Shown in pieces: positions 26,651 through 34,755 of a stretch of DNA of 64,000 nt. The notes under the pieces were generated by a model. The model had not been told where the DNA came from. It searched no databases and worked only from the letters and a program-made list of their open reading frames with translations. The translations under genes were made by a program, and so were the position numbers. The stretch lies in the NCBI GenBank assembly GCA_046349615.1, contig JAXMBZ010000016.1, positions 53,575 to 117,574 of the forward strand, given 5' to 3'. Origin of the DNA: JADJNY01 sp046349615. GTDB taxonomy: Bacteria > Planctomycetota > UBA1135 > GCA-002686595. The stretch's first letter is position 1, and the number at the start of each line of letters is the position of its first letter.

Positions 26651-27307
26651 ATGCTCGTCCGCTACTTCATGACCGCGCCGGTCGTCTCCGTCACCGAGGA
26701 CTTCCCGTGCCGCGCCGCGCTGCGCCTGTTCCGCTCGCGCCACATCCGGCGCGCGCCGGTCATGCGCAACGACCTGCTCGTCGGAATGGTGAGCGAGCGC
26801 GACCTCCTGCGCGTGCTCCCCGGCGCGATCGCGGAGCTCGAGAGCGCCGCGGGCGAGCGCGCCGAGCACGCGCTCGTCGGACAGGTCATGACGCGCGCAC
26901 CCGAGACGGTCGGTCCGGACGCGCACCTCGAGGACGTCGCGCGCGTCCTGATGCAGAGGAAGATCGGCGGGCTGCCCGTGGTCGAGAACCGCGCGGTCAT
27001 CGGGATCATCACGGAGTCCGACCTGTTCCGCGCGCTCGTCGAGATCGCGGATCGAAGCGACGGCGTGCGCCTCACCGTCGCGCCGCCCGAGCGCGTGGAA
27101 GCGGGCTCGCACAACGACGACGTCGCGATGCTCGCGCTGCGGCTCGGCCTGCGGGTCGTGACGCTCTTGACGCACGAATCGCCGGGCGGGGCGCTGCTCC
27201 AGACCGTGCGGGCCGTCGGGACGCGCTGGCGAGAACTGCCCGATCAGCTCGCGCGCGCGGGCTACGTCGTGATCGAGGTGCTCCCGCCGCGCCTCGAAGC
27301 GGCCTGA
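26651..27307 (+). CDS. CBS-domain protein with C-terminal ACT-like region
   Basis: This is a 218-residue cytoplasmic protein. Two CBS motifs fill the first 130 residues (RYFMTAPVVSVTEDF to LVGMVSERDLLRVL; QVMTRAPETVGPDAHLED to AVIGIITESDLFRAL), forming a Bateman module that typically binds adenine nucleotides. The remaining 85 residues contain DDVAMLALRLGLRVVTLLTH and GYVVIEVLPP, reminiscent of the ACT-like domain in AcuB-type proteins. No enzyme domain is attached, so a regulatory role is inferred, with target unknown. Its 3' end overlaps the convergent modC gene by 46 bases. Confidence 0.8.
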   Translation: MLVRYFMTAPVVSVTEDFPCRAALRLFRSRHIRRAPVMRNDLLVGMVSERDLLRVLPGAIAELESAAGERAEHALVGQVMTRAPETVGPDAHLEDVARVLMQRKIGGLPVVENRAVIGIITESDLFRALVEIADRSDGVRLTVAPPERVEAGSHNDDVAMLALRLGLRVVTLLTHESPGGALLQTVRAVGTRWRELPDQLARAGYVVIEVLPPRLEAA

Positions 27308-28392
27308 TCCGCGGCGGCGCGCGTCGTCGCGAGCACGCGACAGCTCTGCGTCTTGACGATCACGTGCATCGCGGCGCCGGGGACGACGGCGAGTTCGCGC
27401 ACCGCCGCGCTCGTCAGCGCCGCGGAGAAGCCCGGTCCGCGGCCGTCCGGACCGAGCGCGAGGTCGACGCGCTCCGCGCCCTCTGCTGCGACGACGCGCT
27501 CGACCCGCGCGGCGAGCACGTTGCGCGCAGAGATCCGCTCGACGCGCTCCGCCGCGAGCAACACGTCGTCCGCGTCGACGGCGAAGAGGAGTTCGTCCCC
27601 CTCGCGGGCTTCCCCCGCGGGCACGCGGAACACGAGGCCCGCGCCGACGAGCACGTCCGCCGCGCCGTCGCGCACGGAGAGGACGCGACCGGCGAGCACG
27701 TTCTCGAACGCGGCGGTCGCGTGCTCGGCGCGACGCAGGACCTCGCGCGGCGGACCGAGCTCGCGCACGCTGCCCGCGTCGAGCACCGCGACTTGGTCGC
27801 ACAAGGCCTGCACCTCCGTCGGGTCGTGCGAGACGAACACGAGCGGAACGTCGAAGCTCTCGCGCACGCGCACGAGCCACGGGAGGATCCTCCGCCGCAG
27901 CGCGAGGTCCAGCGACGCGAGCGGCTCGTCGAGCAGGAGCAGCGCCGGGCGCGAGCACAGCGCGCGGGCGAGCGCGACGCGTTGACGTTCGCCGCCGGAG
28001 AGCGAGCCCGGGCGCTGCGCGAGGAGCGGCGCGAGCTCGAGCACGTCGACCGCGCGCCGGAAGAGCTCGTCCTCCCCCGCCGCGGCGCCCGCGAGCACGT
28101 TCGCGCGCGCGTCCAGGTGCGGGAACAGCAGCGCGTCCTGCGGCACGTAGCCGACGCGCCGCGCGCCCGGCGCGACGTCGACGCGCGCGGCCGCGTCGAA
28201 CCACGCGCGGCCGTCGAACTCGATGCGCCCGGCGTGTGGACGGCGCCAGCCCGCGAGCGTCTCGAGCAGGCTCGTCTTCCCGGCGCCGGACGGCCCGAAC
28301 ACGCCGAGCGCGCGCGCGGAGCTCGCGAGGCGCACGCGGAGCGCGAACCGCGCGAGCGGCAGCTCGAGGTCGAGCACGAGGCGCGCGCTCAC
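27262..28392 (-). CDS. modC: Molybdate ABC transporter ATPase
   Basis: This ATP-binding subunit of the molybdate importer has Walker A GPSGAGKTS near residue 33, signature LSGGERQRV near 128, Walker B LLLLDEPLASLDL near 150 and VSHDPTEVQ near 185. The C-terminal 150 residues form a TOBE/mop-type domain (NVLAGRVLSVRDGAADV; SARNVLAARVERVVA), as in ModC, which binds oxyanion. Length is 376 residues. The GTG start at 28392 overlaps the modB stop by 4 bases. A longer upstream frame exists but runs through modB and is not used. Confidence 0.92.
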   Translation of the reverse strand: MSARLVLDLELPLARFALRVRLASSARALGVFGPSGAGKTSLLETLAGWRRPHAGRIEFDGRAWFDAAARVDVAPGARRVGYVPQDALLFPHLDARANVLAGAAAGEDELFRRAVDVLELAPLLAQRPGSLSGGERQRVALARALCSRPALLLLDEPLASLDLALRRRILPWLVRVRESFDVPLVFVSHDPTEVQALCDQVAVLDAGSVRELGPPREVLRRAEHATAAFENVLAGRVLSVRDGAADVLVGAGLVFRVPAGEAREGDELLFAVDADDVLLAAERVERISARNVLAARVERVVAAEGAERVDLALGPDGRGPGFSAALTSAAVRELAVVPGAAMHVIVKTQSCRVLATTRAAADQAASRRGGSTSITT

Positions 28393-29075
28393 GCGGCCGC
28401 TCCGTCGCGGCGCTCGGGCCGCGAACCGCGCTCGACGAGCAGGAGGCACGCGAACGCGAGGACGACCGTGAGCCCGACGAGGAGGAGCGCGCGGTTCTCC
28501 TCGCCGAGCTGGATGTCGCGGAAGATCGCGAGCGCGAGCGTCTGCGTCCGGCCCGGAATGTTGCCGGCGACGATCACCGTCGCGCCGAACTCGCCGAGAC
28601 AACGCGCGAACCCGAGCGCGAGCGCCGCGAGGAGCCCGCGCCGCGCGAGCGGGAGCGAGAGCCGCGCGAGCACGCGGGCGCGGCTCCACCCGAGCGTCGC
28701 CGCCATGCGCTCGAGCCGCGGATCGACGCCCTCGAACGCGACCCGCGCGGTGCGGGCGACGAGCGGGAACGCGACGACCGCCGAGGCGAGCACGGCGCCG
28801 CGCAGCGTGAACAGCACGCCCGGATCGAAGCCGAGCGTCTCCTCGCCGAGCGGTCCGCGCCGCGCGAACAGGGCGAGCAGCAGGTAGCCGATCGCCGTCG
28901 GCGGCAGCACGATCGGGAGCGCGACGAAGGTCTCGACGACGCTCTTGCCGCGGAACTCGCGCCGCGCGAGCGCGTAGCCCGTCGCGACCGCCGGCAGCGC
29001 GACGAGCGCCGTCGCCGCCCCCGCGACGACGAGCGTGCGGAGCAGGACCTCGAGCGTGCCGTCGCCGCCGTCCAT
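28389..29075 (-). CDS. modB: Molybdate ABC transporter permease
   Basis: This inner-membrane permease has about five to six helices in 228 residues, as typical for ModB. VALPIVLPPTAIGYLLLALF near residue 52 is a strong ModB marker (ALPxVLPPTVxGYxLL), and MAATLGWSRARVLARLSLPLA near 125 is the EAA loop, followed by CLGEFGATVIVAGNIPGRTQT, another ModB hallmark. It starts at an ATG 7 bases after modA and overlaps modC at its end. Confidence 0.95.
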   Translation of the reverse strand: MDGGDGTLEVLLRTLVVAGAATALVALPAVATGYALARREFRGKSVVETFVALPIVLPPTAIGYLLLALFARRGPLGEETLGFDPGVLFTLRGAVLASAVVAFPLVARTARVAFEGVDPRLERMAATLGWSRARVLARLSLPLARRGLLAALALGFARCLGEFGATVIVAGNIPGRTQTLALAIFRDIQLGEENRALLLVGLTVVLAFACLLLVERGSRPERRDGAAA

Positions 29076-29082
29076 GCGTGGT

Positions 29083-30054
29083 TCAGAGCGCGAGACCGAG
29101 CCGCGCGAAACCGCGGGCGGACGCGCGCTCCTGCTTCGGTTTCTCGCTCGGCTTCTCCGCCGGTTTCTCGCTCGGCTTCTCCGCGGGCTTCGCGTCCGAC
29201 TTCGGCGCGAGGAGCGCGACGAACCCGCGCGCTTCGAACACCTTGCGCGCCTCGGCGGAGCGCAGGAACTCGAGGAACGCGCGCGCCTCCGCGACGTGCG
29301 GCCGCTTCGCGAGCGCGGCGAAGCCGTACACGATCCTCGGGCCTTCCTCGAGCGGCACGGCGTGGACGACGCGCACGCGCTTCGAGACCGCGGCGTCGGT
29401 GCGGTAGACGATCCCCGCCTGCGCCGCGCCCGACTCGACGGCCGCGAGCGTCGCGCGCACGTCCGCGCCGGGCACGACGCGCGCTTCGACGCGCTTCCAC
29501 AGGTCCTTCTTCTCGAGCCACGCCTTCGCGTAGCGCCCCGCGGGCACGGTCGCCGTGTCGGCGAGCGCGAGCGCCTTGACCTCGGGCCGCGCGAGCTGTT
29601 CGGGCGTGAACGGCTTCACGAAGACGCTCCGCGCCTCGGCCTTGGGATCGATCGCCTCGACGACGACGAGCTGGTTCCCGAGCACGCTCGCGCGCGAGCC
29701 CTCGTCGAGCAGCTTCTCCGCCGCGACCTTGTCGAGCTCCTTCTCGTCCGCGGAGAAAAACACGTCCGCCTGGTTGCCCGCGACGATCTGGCGCGCGAGG
29801 TCGGTCGACGAGCCGAAGTTGAAGACGAGCGCGACGCCGTGGTCGCGCTCGTAGGTCTTCGCGAGCTCGGTCGCGGCCTCGCGCAGGCTCGCGGCGGCGT
29901 AGACGGTGAGCTCGATCTTCTTCGGCGGTTCTTGCGCGAGCGACGGAGCGGCTGCGACGGCGAAGAGGCCGAACACGAGGCACGCGGCGGCGCGGAAGGC
30001 CGCGGCGGCGAGCAGCGGGCGGCGCGACGAAACGAACGCGGTGAGTGCGGACAT
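29083..30054 (-). CDS. modA: Periplasmic molybdate-binding protein with Lys-Pro-Ser-Glu tail
   Basis: This is the substrate receptor of the molybdate importer. A signal peptide of about 40 residues is visible (ACLVFGLFAVAAAPSLAQ). The mature part opens with LTVYAAASLREAATELAK, the ModA signature, with FNFGSSTDLARQI, GNQADVFFSADEKELD, YAKAWLEKKDLW and GIVYRTDAAVSKRV further on. The protein ends with an unusual tail of repeated KPSE/KPAE units (about residues 285-310), perhaps a wall or matrix contact. Length is 323 residues from ATG 30054. A GTG at 30063, overlapping the regulator stop (GTGA), is an alternative start three codons upstream. Confidence 0.93.
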   Translation of the reverse strand: MSALTAFVSSRRPLLAAAAFRAAACLVFGLFAVAAAPSLAQEPPKKIELTVYAAASLREAATELAKTYERDHGVALVFNFGSSTDLARQIVAGNQADVFFSADEKELDKVAAEKLLDEGSRASVLGNQLVVVEAIDPKAEARSVFVKPFTPEQLARPEVKALALADTATVPAGRYAKAWLEKKDLWKRVEARVVPGADVRATLAAVESGAAQAGIVYRTDAAVSKRVRVVHAVPLEEGPRIVYGFAALAKRPHVAEARAFLEFLRSAEARKVFEARGFVALLAPKSDAKPAEKPSEKPAEKPSEKPKQERASARGFARLGLAL

Positions 30055-30059
30055 GCGGA

Positions 30060-30542
30060 TCACATCCCTCCGACGATGACCTCGGTCGCCTTGATGATCG
30101 CGACGGCGCGCGATCCGATTTGGAGGCCGAGGCGGTCCACCGAATCGGTCGTGATCACGGCGCCGATGCGGAGCTCGGGCACGATCTCGATCACGACCTT
30201 GCTCATCACGTCGCCGCGCGCGAGCTCGACGACGCGCCCGGCGAAGCGGTTCGTCGCGCTCAACGTGCCGAGGTTGATCTCGGGCCCGCCGTGCGCGTCC
30301 GCGAGCAGGTCGGCGAGGAAGCGCACGGAGTCGGCGCCGCGTTTCGCGCCGCGCGCCTTCTTGGCCGGCGTCCGACCGCGCTCCGCGGCACCTTGGAACG
30401 CGCGCAGGAGCCGACGTTGGTGTTCGTTCGGCGCGAGCACGCCGCGCTCCCACTTGCTGACGGTCATCGGGTGCACGCCGAGCAGGTCGGCGAGCTCCTT
30501 CTGGGTCAAACCGAGACGCTGGCGCAGGGCGGAGGGCTTCAC
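30060..30542 (-). CDS. Molybdate-responsive regulator: XRE helix-turn-helix plus TOBE domain
   Basis: This is a 160-residue DNA-binding protein. The XRE-type helix-turn-helix is residues 7-50 (LGLTQKELADLLGVHPMTVS, then KWERGVLAP). A single TOBE/mop domain covers about residues 90-158 (SATNRFAGRVVELARGDVMS; VDRLGLQIGSRAVAIIKATEV), the fold that binds molybdate in ModE and molbindins. This is not the usual ModE, which uses a winged LysR-like domain. It is likely to sense molybdate and control this operon, which it heads. The GTG start is 10 bases from a -10-like TAAGCT, so the mRNA may be leaderless. Confidence 0.85.
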   Translation of the reverse strand: MKPSALRQRLGLTQKELADLLGVHPMTVSKWERGVLAPNEHQRRLLRAFQGAAERGRTPAKKARGAKRGADSVRFLADLLADAHGGPEINLGTLSATNRFAGRVVELARGDVMSKVVIEIVPELRIGAVITTDSVDRLGLQIGSRAVAIIKATEVIVGGM

Positions 30543-30570
30543 TGAGCCGGAGCTTACTCGGCTGAGCCGG
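30542..30570 (-). promoter_or_regulatory. Candidate operator at the start of the molybdate operon
   Basis: The 9-base word CTGAGCCGG occurs twice, at 30542-30550 and 30562-30570, exactly 20 bp apart, and AGCCG-N9-CGGCT (30545-30563) forms an inverted repeat across a -10-like box (TAAGCT on the minus strand at 30556-30551). This suits autoregulation by the XRE-TOBE protein whose gene begins at 30542. It is a prediction only. Confidence 0.35.
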
Positions 30571-30624
30571 GGCTCGCCACCGACACTTCCTGCGAAGTCA
30601 CCGTCGAGACGCGCTCGCGGAGCG

Positions 30625-31071
30625 TCAGTCCCCGCCGAGCCCCGCGCTCACGCGGAAGGTGTGCCCGTCGGGGTGGCGCAGGTGGAACTCGCGCACGCCC
30701 CAGGGCTCGTCCGTCGGCGGATAGCTCACCGTCATCCCTGCCGCGAGCGCCCGCGCGTGGAGCGCGTCGACCTCGGCCGGGGACGAGACCCACCAGCTCA
30801 TCCACACGCCGTCCGTCTCGTCGTCGCCGGGGAAGCGCGGGAGGACCGTGCCGCGCGAACCCTGCGCGCCGCGGCAGAGGAAGATCTGCGCCTTCTCGCT
30901 GCACACGCTGCCGAAGCCGGGCTCGCCGTGCTCGTTCGCGTCGGCGGCGCCCTCGATCATGCCGCCCTCGTTCCACGCGAAGCCGCGCGTCCAACCGAGC
31001 GCCTCGAACCAGGCGAAGCTCTTCGGGATCGACGTGACGTTGAGGACGGGCGTGACGCTCTCGATCGGCAT
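30625..31071 (-). CDS. VOC/glyoxalase-like (bleomycin resistance superfamily) protein
   Basis: This is a 148-residue single-domain protein of the vicinal oxygen chelate superfamily. It opens with the typical strand SVTPVLNVTSIPKSFAWFEALGW and ends with EPWGVREFHLRHPDGHTFRV, the standard C-terminal metal-site motif containing a glutamate/histidine pattern (VREFHLRHPDGH). VWMSWWVSSPAEVDALHARA is the second beta-alpha unit. Similar proteins may act as lyases or binding proteins, and the substrate cannot be told. It lies 38 bases downstream of ychF's stop codon on the same strand. Confidence 0.8.
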   Translation of the reverse strand: MPIESVTPVLNVTSIPKSFAWFEALGWTRGFAWNEGGMIEGAADANEHGEPGFGSVCSEKAQIFLCRGAQGSRGTVLPRFPGDDETDGVWMSWWVSSPAEVDALHARALAAGMTVSYPPTDEPWGVREFHLRHPDGHTFRVSAGLGGD

Positions 31072-31109
31072 GGCGGGGTTCCTCTGCGCGGAGGATAGCC
31101 CGCCCTGGT

Positions 31110-32204
31110 TCACTTCGAGATCAAGAAGTGCGCGACGTCGCCTTCGCGCATCACGTAGTCCCGGCCCTCGACGCGCATCTTGCCCGCGGCCTTGATCGCC
31201 GCCTCGCTCTTGTACTGCACGAGGTCGTCGACGGAGTACACCTCGGCGCGCACGTAGCCCTTCTCGAAGTCCGTGTGGATCACACCCGCCGCGACCGGGC
31301 CCGTGTCGCCCTTGTGGATCGTCCACGCGCGGATCTCGATCTTGCCCGCGGTGTAGTACGTCTGCAGTCCGAGCAGGTGGTACGCCTCGCGGATCAAGCG
31401 GTTCAGGCCCGGCTCCTTGAGGCCGAAGTCCGACAAGAAGCTCTTGCGCTCGTCGGGCGGCAGCTTCATCAGCTCGCCCTCGATGTCGCCGCACAAGGGC
31501 ACGAAGTCCGCGCCGGTCGCCTTCGCGTGCTCGCGCACGATCTGCGCGAGCGGCCCCTGCCCCTCCAGGTCGTCGTCGCCGACGTTCGCGACGTAGAGCA
31601 CGGGCTTGATCGTGATCAGGAAGAGCGGCCGGAGCACCTCGAGCTCCTGCTTCGTCCACGTGAGCGCGCGCAGCGCCGTCCCCTGCTCGAGCGCCGCCTG
31701 CGCCTTCTCCATCACGACCTTCTGCGCGAGCGCCTCCTTGTCGGCCGCGCGCGCTTTCTTCGCGACGCGCTCGAGCGCGCGCGTCACGGTGTCGAGGTCG
31801 GCGAGCGCCAACTCGATGTCGATGATCTCGATGTCGCGCTTCGGGTCGACGCTGCCGTTGACGTGGATCACGTCGCCCTTCGCGAAGCAGCGCACGACGT
31901 GCAGGATCGCGTCGGACTCCTTCACGTTGCCGAGGAACTTGTTGCCGAGCCCCTCGCCCTTCGACGCGCCCTTCACGAGCCCGGCGATGTCGACGATCTT
32001 GAGCGACGCGGGGACGATGCGGTCGGTCGTGATGTACTGGTGGATGATCTCGAGGCGCGGGTCGGGCACGTCGACGATGCCGACGTTGGGCTCGATCGTG
32101 CAGAACGGGTAGTTCGCGCTCTCCGCGCCCGCGGCGGTGATGGCGTTGAAGATGGTGGACTTGCCGACGTTGGGCAGTCCGACGATGCCGCAGGCGACGC
32201 TCAT
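31110..32204 (-). CDS. ychF: Redox-regulated/ribosome-associated ATPase YchF (Obg-like GTPase family)
   Basis: This is a universally conserved P-loop NTPase that prefers ATP and binds ribosomes. The G1 motif GLPNVGKSTIFNAIT is at residue 8, and TIEPNVGIVDVPDPRL, VDIAGLVKGASKGEGLGNKF and the altered G4 YVANVGDDDL are all as in YchF. The C-terminal TGS-like domain includes TYYTAGKIEIRAWTIHKGDT and the ending HFLISK. Length 364 residues matches the family (363 in E. coli). On the minus strand a TAGACT box (32257-32252) lies 48 bases before the ATG. Confidence 0.97.
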   Translation of the reverse strand: MSVACGIVGLPNVGKSTIFNAITAAGAESANYPFCTIEPNVGIVDVPDPRLEIIHQYITTDRIVPASLKIVDIAGLVKGASKGEGLGNKFLGNVKESDAILHVVRCFAKGDVIHVNGSVDPKRDIEIIDIELALADLDTVTRALERVAKKARAADKEALAQKVVMEKAQAALEQGTALRALTWTKQELEVLRPLFLITIKPVLYVANVGDDDLEGQGPLAQIVREHAKATGADFVPLCGDIEGELMKLPPDERKSFLSDFGLKEPGLNRLIREAYHLLGLQTYYTAGKIEIRAWTIHKGDTGPVAAGVIHTDFEKGYVRAEVYSVDDLVQYKSEAAIKAAGKMRVEGRDYVMREGDVAHFLISK

Positions 32205-32309
32205 GGTGGGACGGGGCGGAACAGGGGCCGGGACGGGAAATCGGGGCGAAGAGTCTACCGCCCAGGCCCGTCGCGCGACATCGCGGCGGTGCGCTATCCT
32301 CGGCGCGCC
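32205..32309. promoter_or_regulatory. Divergent promoter region of ychF and the secreted hydrolase gene
   Basis: TAGACT on the minus strand (32257-32252) serves ychF, and TATCCT on the plus strand (32295-32300) lies 10 bases before the hydrolase ATG at 32310. The context of the latter, CTATCCTCG, is the same as before the importer gene at 5285. No strong -35 boxes are visible. Confidence 0.35.
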
Positions 32310-33146
32310 ATGCAGACCGCCCGATTCCTCGCGCTCCTCCCGCTCCTCCTCGTCCCCGCCGCGCCCGCGCAGACGCCGCCGTCCGCGGCCGCGCCCGCCG
32401 TTCCGGCCGGAGCGAGCGAGGCTTGGGTCGCGAAGACGAAGATCATGCCCGACGGCGTCACGATGACCGCGGATTGGTACTCCGGCGCGAAGGCGCGCGC
32501 GACGGACGCGAAGGCGAAGGTCGTCTTCGTCTGCTGCCACATGGCGCGCAGCTCGCGCGGCGAGTACCGCGAGATCGCGCCGAAGCTCGCGGCCGAGGGC
32601 TGGGACGCGCTCGCGATCGACCTGCGCTCCGGCGAGAAGAGCGGCGCGGTCGTCAACGAGACCGCGAAGAGCGCCACGGTCGCCCTCGGCGGCTCGCAGG
32701 GGTTCCAGGCCGCGTTCGGCGACCTCGACTTCGCGATCGCCTGGGCGCGCGAGCTCGCGCCCGGCGCGAAGGTCGTGCTCGTCGGGAGCTCGTACACCGC
32801 TTCGCTCGCGGTGCGCTACGCGTCGATGGTCGACGGGAAGGCGGACCTCGTGCTCGCGTTCTCGCCGTCGGAGTGCCTGAACGACTGGACCGTCGTCGAT
32901 TCGGCGAAGGCCGTGCGCGTCCCCGTGTTCGTCACGTGCGGCAGCGGCGCGCGCGAACGCCAGAACGCGGAGCCGATCGCGAACGCGGTCCCGGGGGCGC
33001 TGCGGCATTCTCACTGGCCGACCGACGCGGCGAAGGCGAAGCACGGCTCGGCGAGCCTGCTCGTCGAGGACGCAGCCGGGCGCGAGACGCTCTGGAAGCT
33101 CGTGCGCGAGCTCGTCACGAGCGTCGCCGAGCCGAAGAAGGGCTGA
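32310..33146 (+). CDS. Secreted alpha/beta hydrolase (dienelactone hydrolase-like)
   Basis: This is a 278-residue protein with a signal peptide (ARFLALLPLLLVPAAPAQ). The alpha/beta hydrolase core shows VVFVCCHMARSSRGEYREIA near residue 73 (oxyanion region with CCHMA), a serine in VLVGSSYTASLAV near 153 as likely nucleophile (GxSxxA form), and FSPSECLNDW near 190. It is a paralog of the lipoprotein at 49141, which shares SSRGEY, GSSYSASL, AFSPGEW and FxTCGS. The substrate is unknown. The gene may be transcribed from a -10-like box 10 bases before the ATG. Confidence 0.75.
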   Translation: MQTARFLALLPLLLVPAAPAQTPPSAAAPAVPAGASEAWVAKTKIMPDGVTMTADWYSGAKARATDAKAKVVFVCCHMARSSRGEYREIAPKLAAEGWDALAIDLRSGEKSGAVVNETAKSATVALGGSQGFQAAFGDLDFAIAWARELAPGAKVVLVGSSYTASLAVRYASMVDGKADLVLAFSPSECLNDWTVVDSAKAVRVPVFVTCGSGARERQNAEPIANAVPGALRHSHWPTDAAKAKHGSASLLVEDAAGRETLWKLVRELVTSVAEPKKG

Positions 33147-33232
33147 TCGCCCCGTTTTCGTGCAACGCGGGCGCGGACCGCGGCCACCGTACGACGACCC
33201 GGCGCACGAGCGACGGGTCGGGAGTCCCCGCC

Positions 33233-34741
33233 ATGCGTTCGATCGAAGCCCCCGCGGCGCACCGCCTGCTCGAAGCCCTGTGGTCCCGCCGCGCCGTGCT
33301 CGGCGGGCTCGCCGCGCTCTCGTTCGCCCGCGCCGCGCGCTCCGCGCAGCTCCCCGCGGGGGTCTCCGCGACGCGCGACGAACTCCCCGACCTCCACGTG
33401 CTCGTCGAGCGGACGTCGTTCGGCATCACGCAGGAGCTCTGGCTCGAGGCGCTCGCGCGCGGCTACGACGGGTTCCTCGAATGGCAGCTCGACGCCGCGA
33501 ACATCTCCGATGCGACGCTCGACGCGCGCCTCGCCGCGTACCCGTCGCTCGGGCTGAGCGCGCGCCAGCTCCAGGACGCCTATGTCGTGCCCGGGAACGG
33601 CGACGAGCCCGCGCGCGAGCTCCGTGCCGCGTGCGTGCTGCGCGCCGTGCTCTCGAAGCGCCAGTTGAACGAGCGCCTCGTCGAGCTCTGGAGCGACCAC
33701 TTCAACATCGACCACGCGGCCGACGAGTGCCGCGTGTTGTTGACGCCGCACGACCGCGACGTCCTGCGCGCGCACGCGCTCGGGAACTTCCCGGACCTGC
33801 TGCGCGCGACGGCGCACTCGGGCGCGATGCTCTTCTACCTCGACGGCTACTCGAACCAGGCCGCGGGGGTGAACGAGAACTACGCGCGCGAGTTGATGGA
33901 GCTGCACACGCTCTCCCCCGGCCACTACACGGAGACCGACGTGCGCGAGCTCGCGCACGTGCTCACCGGGTGGACGATCTGGCGGCAAGGCGACCCCGCG
34001 TACGGGACGTTTCGCTTCCGCCCCGACTGGCACGCGACGACCGCGCACGTCGTGCTCGGCCGGACGTACGGGCCGAACGGCGGTCAGGCGGACGGCGAGA
34101 GCGTGCTCGACCACCTCGCGACGCACGCGGCGACGGTGGAGTCCGTGGCGCGCAAGCTCTGCCGCCGCTTCCTCGCGTACGACCCGCCGAAATCGGTCGT
34201 CCTGCGCGTCGCGCACGAGTACCTGCGCACCGGCGGCGACGTGAAGAGCCTCCTCCGCGCCGTGTTCCGGCGCGAGCACGTCCATTCCGCTGGGCTGGCG
34301 GCGAGGCCGAAGCTCAAGCGGCCGTTCCACTTCGTCGTCTCGCTCCTGCGCGCGACGAACGCGAGCGTCGGCGATCCCGACGTGATCGCGGACGAGCTCG
34401 CGCTCCTCGGCCAGGTCCCCTACCTGTGGGGCGCTCCGGACGGATACCCCGACGACGCCGAGTACTGGGGCACGGCGATCCTGCCGCGGTGGGACTTCGC
34501 TTCGCGCGTGTTCGCGGGCTCGGTGCCCGGCGTCGCCGTCCACGTCGGCGGCGCGTTCCAGGGCGTCACCGCGGACAAGGCGGGCGTGCGCTGCAGCCAG
34601 ATCTTCGCGGGCGGGCACTTCTCCGACGACGAGGTGCAGGCGCTCTCGAGCTACGCGACGAGCTTCCCGGCGTTCACGCTCGCCGTGCAACGCGAAGTGC
34701 TCGCGCTCGCGGCGTCGTGCCCGAGCTTCCAGTCCTATTGA
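33233..34741 (+). CDS. DUF1800 family protein with Tat-like signal
   Basis: This is a 502-residue exported protein. A twin-arginine-like leader (WSRRAVLGGLAALSFARAAR) is at residues 17-36. DUF1800 landmarks are VERTSFGITQELWLEALARG, LVELWSDHFNIDHAADECR, NFPDLLRATAHSGAMLFYLD, NENYARELMELHTLSPGHYT and DVRELAHVLTGWTI. These proteins almost always sit beside a DUF1501 gene in Planctomycetota and related phyla. Their function is unknown, though a hydrolytic or secreted redox role has been suggested. The DUF1501 gene follows after 14 bases with a strong ribosome-binding site. Confidence 0.92.
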   Translation: MRSIEAPAAHRLLEALWSRRAVLGGLAALSFARAARSAQLPAGVSATRDELPDLHVLVERTSFGITQELWLEALARGYDGFLEWQLDAANISDATLDARLAAYPSLGLSARQLQDAYVVPGNGDEPARELRAACVLRAVLSKRQLNERLVELWSDHFNIDHAADECRVLLTPHDRDVLRAHALGNFPDLLRATAHSGAMLFYLDGYSNQAAGVNENYARELMELHTLSPGHYTETDVRELAHVLTGWTIWRQGDPAYGTFRFRPDWHATTAHVVLGRTYGPNGGQADGESVLDHLATHAATVESVARKLCRRFLAYDPPKSVVLRVAHEYLRTGGDVKSLLRAVFRREHVHSAGLAARPKLKRPFHFVVSLLRATNASVGDPDVIADELALLGQVPYLWGAPDGYPDDAEYWGTAILPRWDFASRVFAGSVPGVAVHVGGAFQGVTADKAGVRCSQIFAGGHFSDDEVQALSSYATSFPAFTLAVQREVLALAASCPSFQSY

Positions 34742-34755
34742 GCGCGGAGGAGACC

